Source: JBFWIL01 sp050256015 (lineage in GTDB: Bacteria; Bacteroidota; Bacteroidia; Bacteroidales; Prolixibacteraceae). Taken from it: a stretch of DNA of 15,216 bases. This document shows, piece after piece, positions 13,852-15,216 of this stretch (its first letter is position 1; every line of letters begins with the position of its first letter). Where the stretch lies: positions 1 to 15,216 of the forward strand of contig JBFWIL010000035.1 in NCBI GenBank assembly GCA_050256015.1, written 5' to 3'. A model generated the notes under the pieces. It worked only from the letters and a program-made list of their open reading frames with translations. It was not told where the DNA came from and did no database searches. A program made the position numbers and the translations under genes.

Positions 13852-15199
13852 ATTAAACAGGGAATTTATTGAGCATCTCCGGGGGCTCATTGAGCAGGAA
13901 GCTTCGGGCGAGATCGTCGGTTTATTGAAAGATCTGCATCCGGCCGACATTGCCGAGATAATGGAAGAACTTTCCATGGAAGAGGCCCGTTACCTGTATC
14001 TTCAGCTTGACCGGGAGCTGGCATCGGACGTGCTGGTTGAAATTTCGGAAGATGACCGGAACCGGTTTTTGCGTGTTTTGCCGCCCGAGGTTATTGCCAG
14101 TCAGTTTATCGGGTATATGGATTCGGACGATGCCGCCGACATTATCGGCGACCTGGATGAGGAGATGAAAGAAGCTGTACTCCGGAAGATTGAAGACAAG
14201 GAACAGGCCGGAGACATTGCCGATCTGCTGGAATATGACGAGGAAACGGCCGGAGGACTGATGGCCAAGGAGTTGGTCAAGGTGAATGAAAACTGGACCG
14301 TTCAGACCTGTCTGAAGGAGATTTCCGCCCAGGCCGAAGAAATCGATGAAATTTATTATGTCTATGTGGTGGATGATGATAACCTGCTGAAGGGCGTGCT
14401 GTCGTTGTCCAAGTTGATCCAAAAGCCCACACAAACGCGGGTGAGTGAGATTATTCAGGAAGATATTCACTGGGTTAAGACCGATACCCGTCAGGAGGAA
14501 GTAGCTCAGATTATGGAAAAATATGATCTGGTGGCCCTGCCTGTGGTCGATCATATGGGACGTCTGAAAGGACGCATTACCATTGACGATGTGGTGGATG
14601 TGATCCGGGAGGAAGCAGGTAAGGATTACCAGATGGTTTCCGGGATAACCGGTGATATAGAGCCGGGTGACCGCATTTGGCAGCAGACCCGTGCGCGGAT
14701 TCCCTGGCTGGTTGTTGGAACGGCGGGAGGATTGCTTGGAGCCAGGGTGCTGGGGTCTAATGCCGGAACGATCAGCCAGATTCCGGCGATGGCGTTTTTT
14801 ATTCCGCTGATTGCTGCTACGGCCGGTAATGTGGGGGTGCAATCCTCTTCCATTGTGGTGCAGAGTATTGCCAGCGGCTCCCGCAACTTTGATTCCATGT
14901 GGAAGAAACTGTTTAAGGAGCTGGCTGTAGGAATTATTACGGCCCTGTTCTTTGCCTTCGTCATTTTTGTTTATAATTATTTTTTCAGCGACAATTTCAG
15001 GCTGACTCTGGCTGTGAGCTGTACCTTGTTTCTTGTTATTATTTTTGCATCCTTGTCTGGTAGTTTTATTCCGCTGATGCTGAATAAGATGAAAATAGAT
15101 CCGGCACTGGCTACCGGGCCGTTTATTACGACTACCAACGATGTGGTCGGGCTTATTCTTTATATGCTGGTGGCCCGCAGCTTTTTTTCCGTGTTTTGA
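13841..15199 (+). CDS. mgtE: Magnesium transporter MgtE
   Basis: MgtE is a homodimeric, Mg2+-gated magnesium channel. The 452 residues give the full architecture: an acidic N-domain with helical repeats (about 24-140, for example LHPADIAEIMEEL 32-44), paired CBS domains (about 141-260, ending GRITIDDVVDVIREE), a plug-helix region (about 263-283), and five membrane helices (about 286 to the end). The pore region shows AGNVGVQSS (328-336) and PFITTTNDVVG (427-437), where Asp434 corresponds to the ion-selectivity Asp432 of the Thermus protein. The ATG lies inside the end of ksgA (11-nt overlap), so translation is likely coupled. The stop is complete, and 17 bp remain to the window edge. Length and key residues are intact. 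Confidence 0.96.
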   Translation: MKAELNREFIEHLRGLIEQEASGEIVGLLKDLHPADIAEIMEELSMEEARYLYLQLDRELASDVLVEISEDDRNRFLRVLPPEVIASQFIGYMDSDDAADIIGDLDEEMKEAVLRKIEDKEQAGDIADLLEYDEETAGGLMAKELVKVNENWTVQTCLKEISAQAEEIDEIYYVYVVDDDNLLKGVLSLSKLIQKPTQTRVSEIIQEDIHWVKTDTRQEEVAQIMEKYDLVALPVVDHMGRLKGRITIDDVVDVIREEAGKDYQMVSGITGDIEPGDRIWQQTRARIPWLVVGTAGGLLGARVLGSNAGTISQIPAMAFFIPLIAATAGNVGVQSSSIVVQSIASGSRNFDSMWKKLFKELAVGIITALFFAFVIFVYNYFFSDNFRLTLAVSCTLFLVIIFASLSGSFIPLMLNKMKIDPALATGPFITTTNDVVGLILYMLVARSFFSVF

Positions 15200-15216
15200 T
15201 TGCTGTCCGAACTTTT

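Noticed and set aside
13922..14842. 306-codon minus-strand frame opposite mgtE
   Set aside because: mgtE is unmistakable, and the opposite translation is His/Gln/Asn/Ile-rich without a domain, the typical shadow of a coding strand.

Overview
The window is an ordinary chromosomal segment of a member of the Bacteroidota, most likely the Bacteroidales/Marinilabiliales side. Three things suggest this: the gene order purH-mreB-mreC-mreD-mrdA-rodA, protein versions that resemble those of this phylum (long RodA, the KamA-like radical SAM protein, a short bacterial Pgi of about 445 residues), and promoter-like TAnnTTTG -7 boxes with mostly A/T-rich, Shine-Dalgarno-poor leaders. I see no tRNA, rRNA, CRISPR, insertion sequence, phage gene or other sign of horizontal transfer.

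Layout from left to right. Bases 1-1336 (+) hold pgi, whose first codon lies at or just outside the left edge. It converges on a KamA-like radical SAM gene (1437-2753, -) of unknown substrate. A gene-free stretch (2754-3044) follows and carries small inverted repeats and a likely promoter for that gene. From 10308 down to 3045 on the minus strand runs a compact cluster: purH, mreB, mreC, mreD, mrdA (PBP2) and rodA. From mreC onward its genes overlap or abut (8-nt overlap mreC/mreD, 5-nt gap mreD/mrdA, 1-nt overlap mrdA/rodA). A clear TATCTTTG box lies just upstream of purH. Farther right on the minus strand are a flippase-like membrane protein (11855-12841) and a LolC/LolE-type ABC permease (10552-11802), the latter followed by a possible 37-codon ORF. 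Divergent from the flippase gene, on the plus strand, are ksgA/rsmA (13054-13851) and mgtE (13841-15199), which overlap by 11 nt.

Functionally, the central cluster supplies the elongasome: the MreB filament, the MreC/MreD membrane partners, the RodA glycosyltransferase and the PBP2 transpeptidase. A purine-biosynthesis enzyme sits at its head. The right end joins 16S rRNA maturation (KsgA) to magnesium uptake (MgtE), with envelope lipid or lipoprotein transport genes on the other side of a shared promoter region.

The most interesting signals are regulatory rather than new proteins. There is a three-part CCTTCCTGA/TCAGGAAGG/CCTTCCTGA element across the mreB-mreC junction that can form mutually exclusive hairpins. 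There is a perfect AGGAGG ahead of ksgA, in a phylum that rarely uses Shine-Dalgarno pairing. Tandem 11-bp repeats lie at the divergent flippase/ksgA promoter. Four of the eleven visible starts are GTG or TTG. I found no convincing new multi-gene system.
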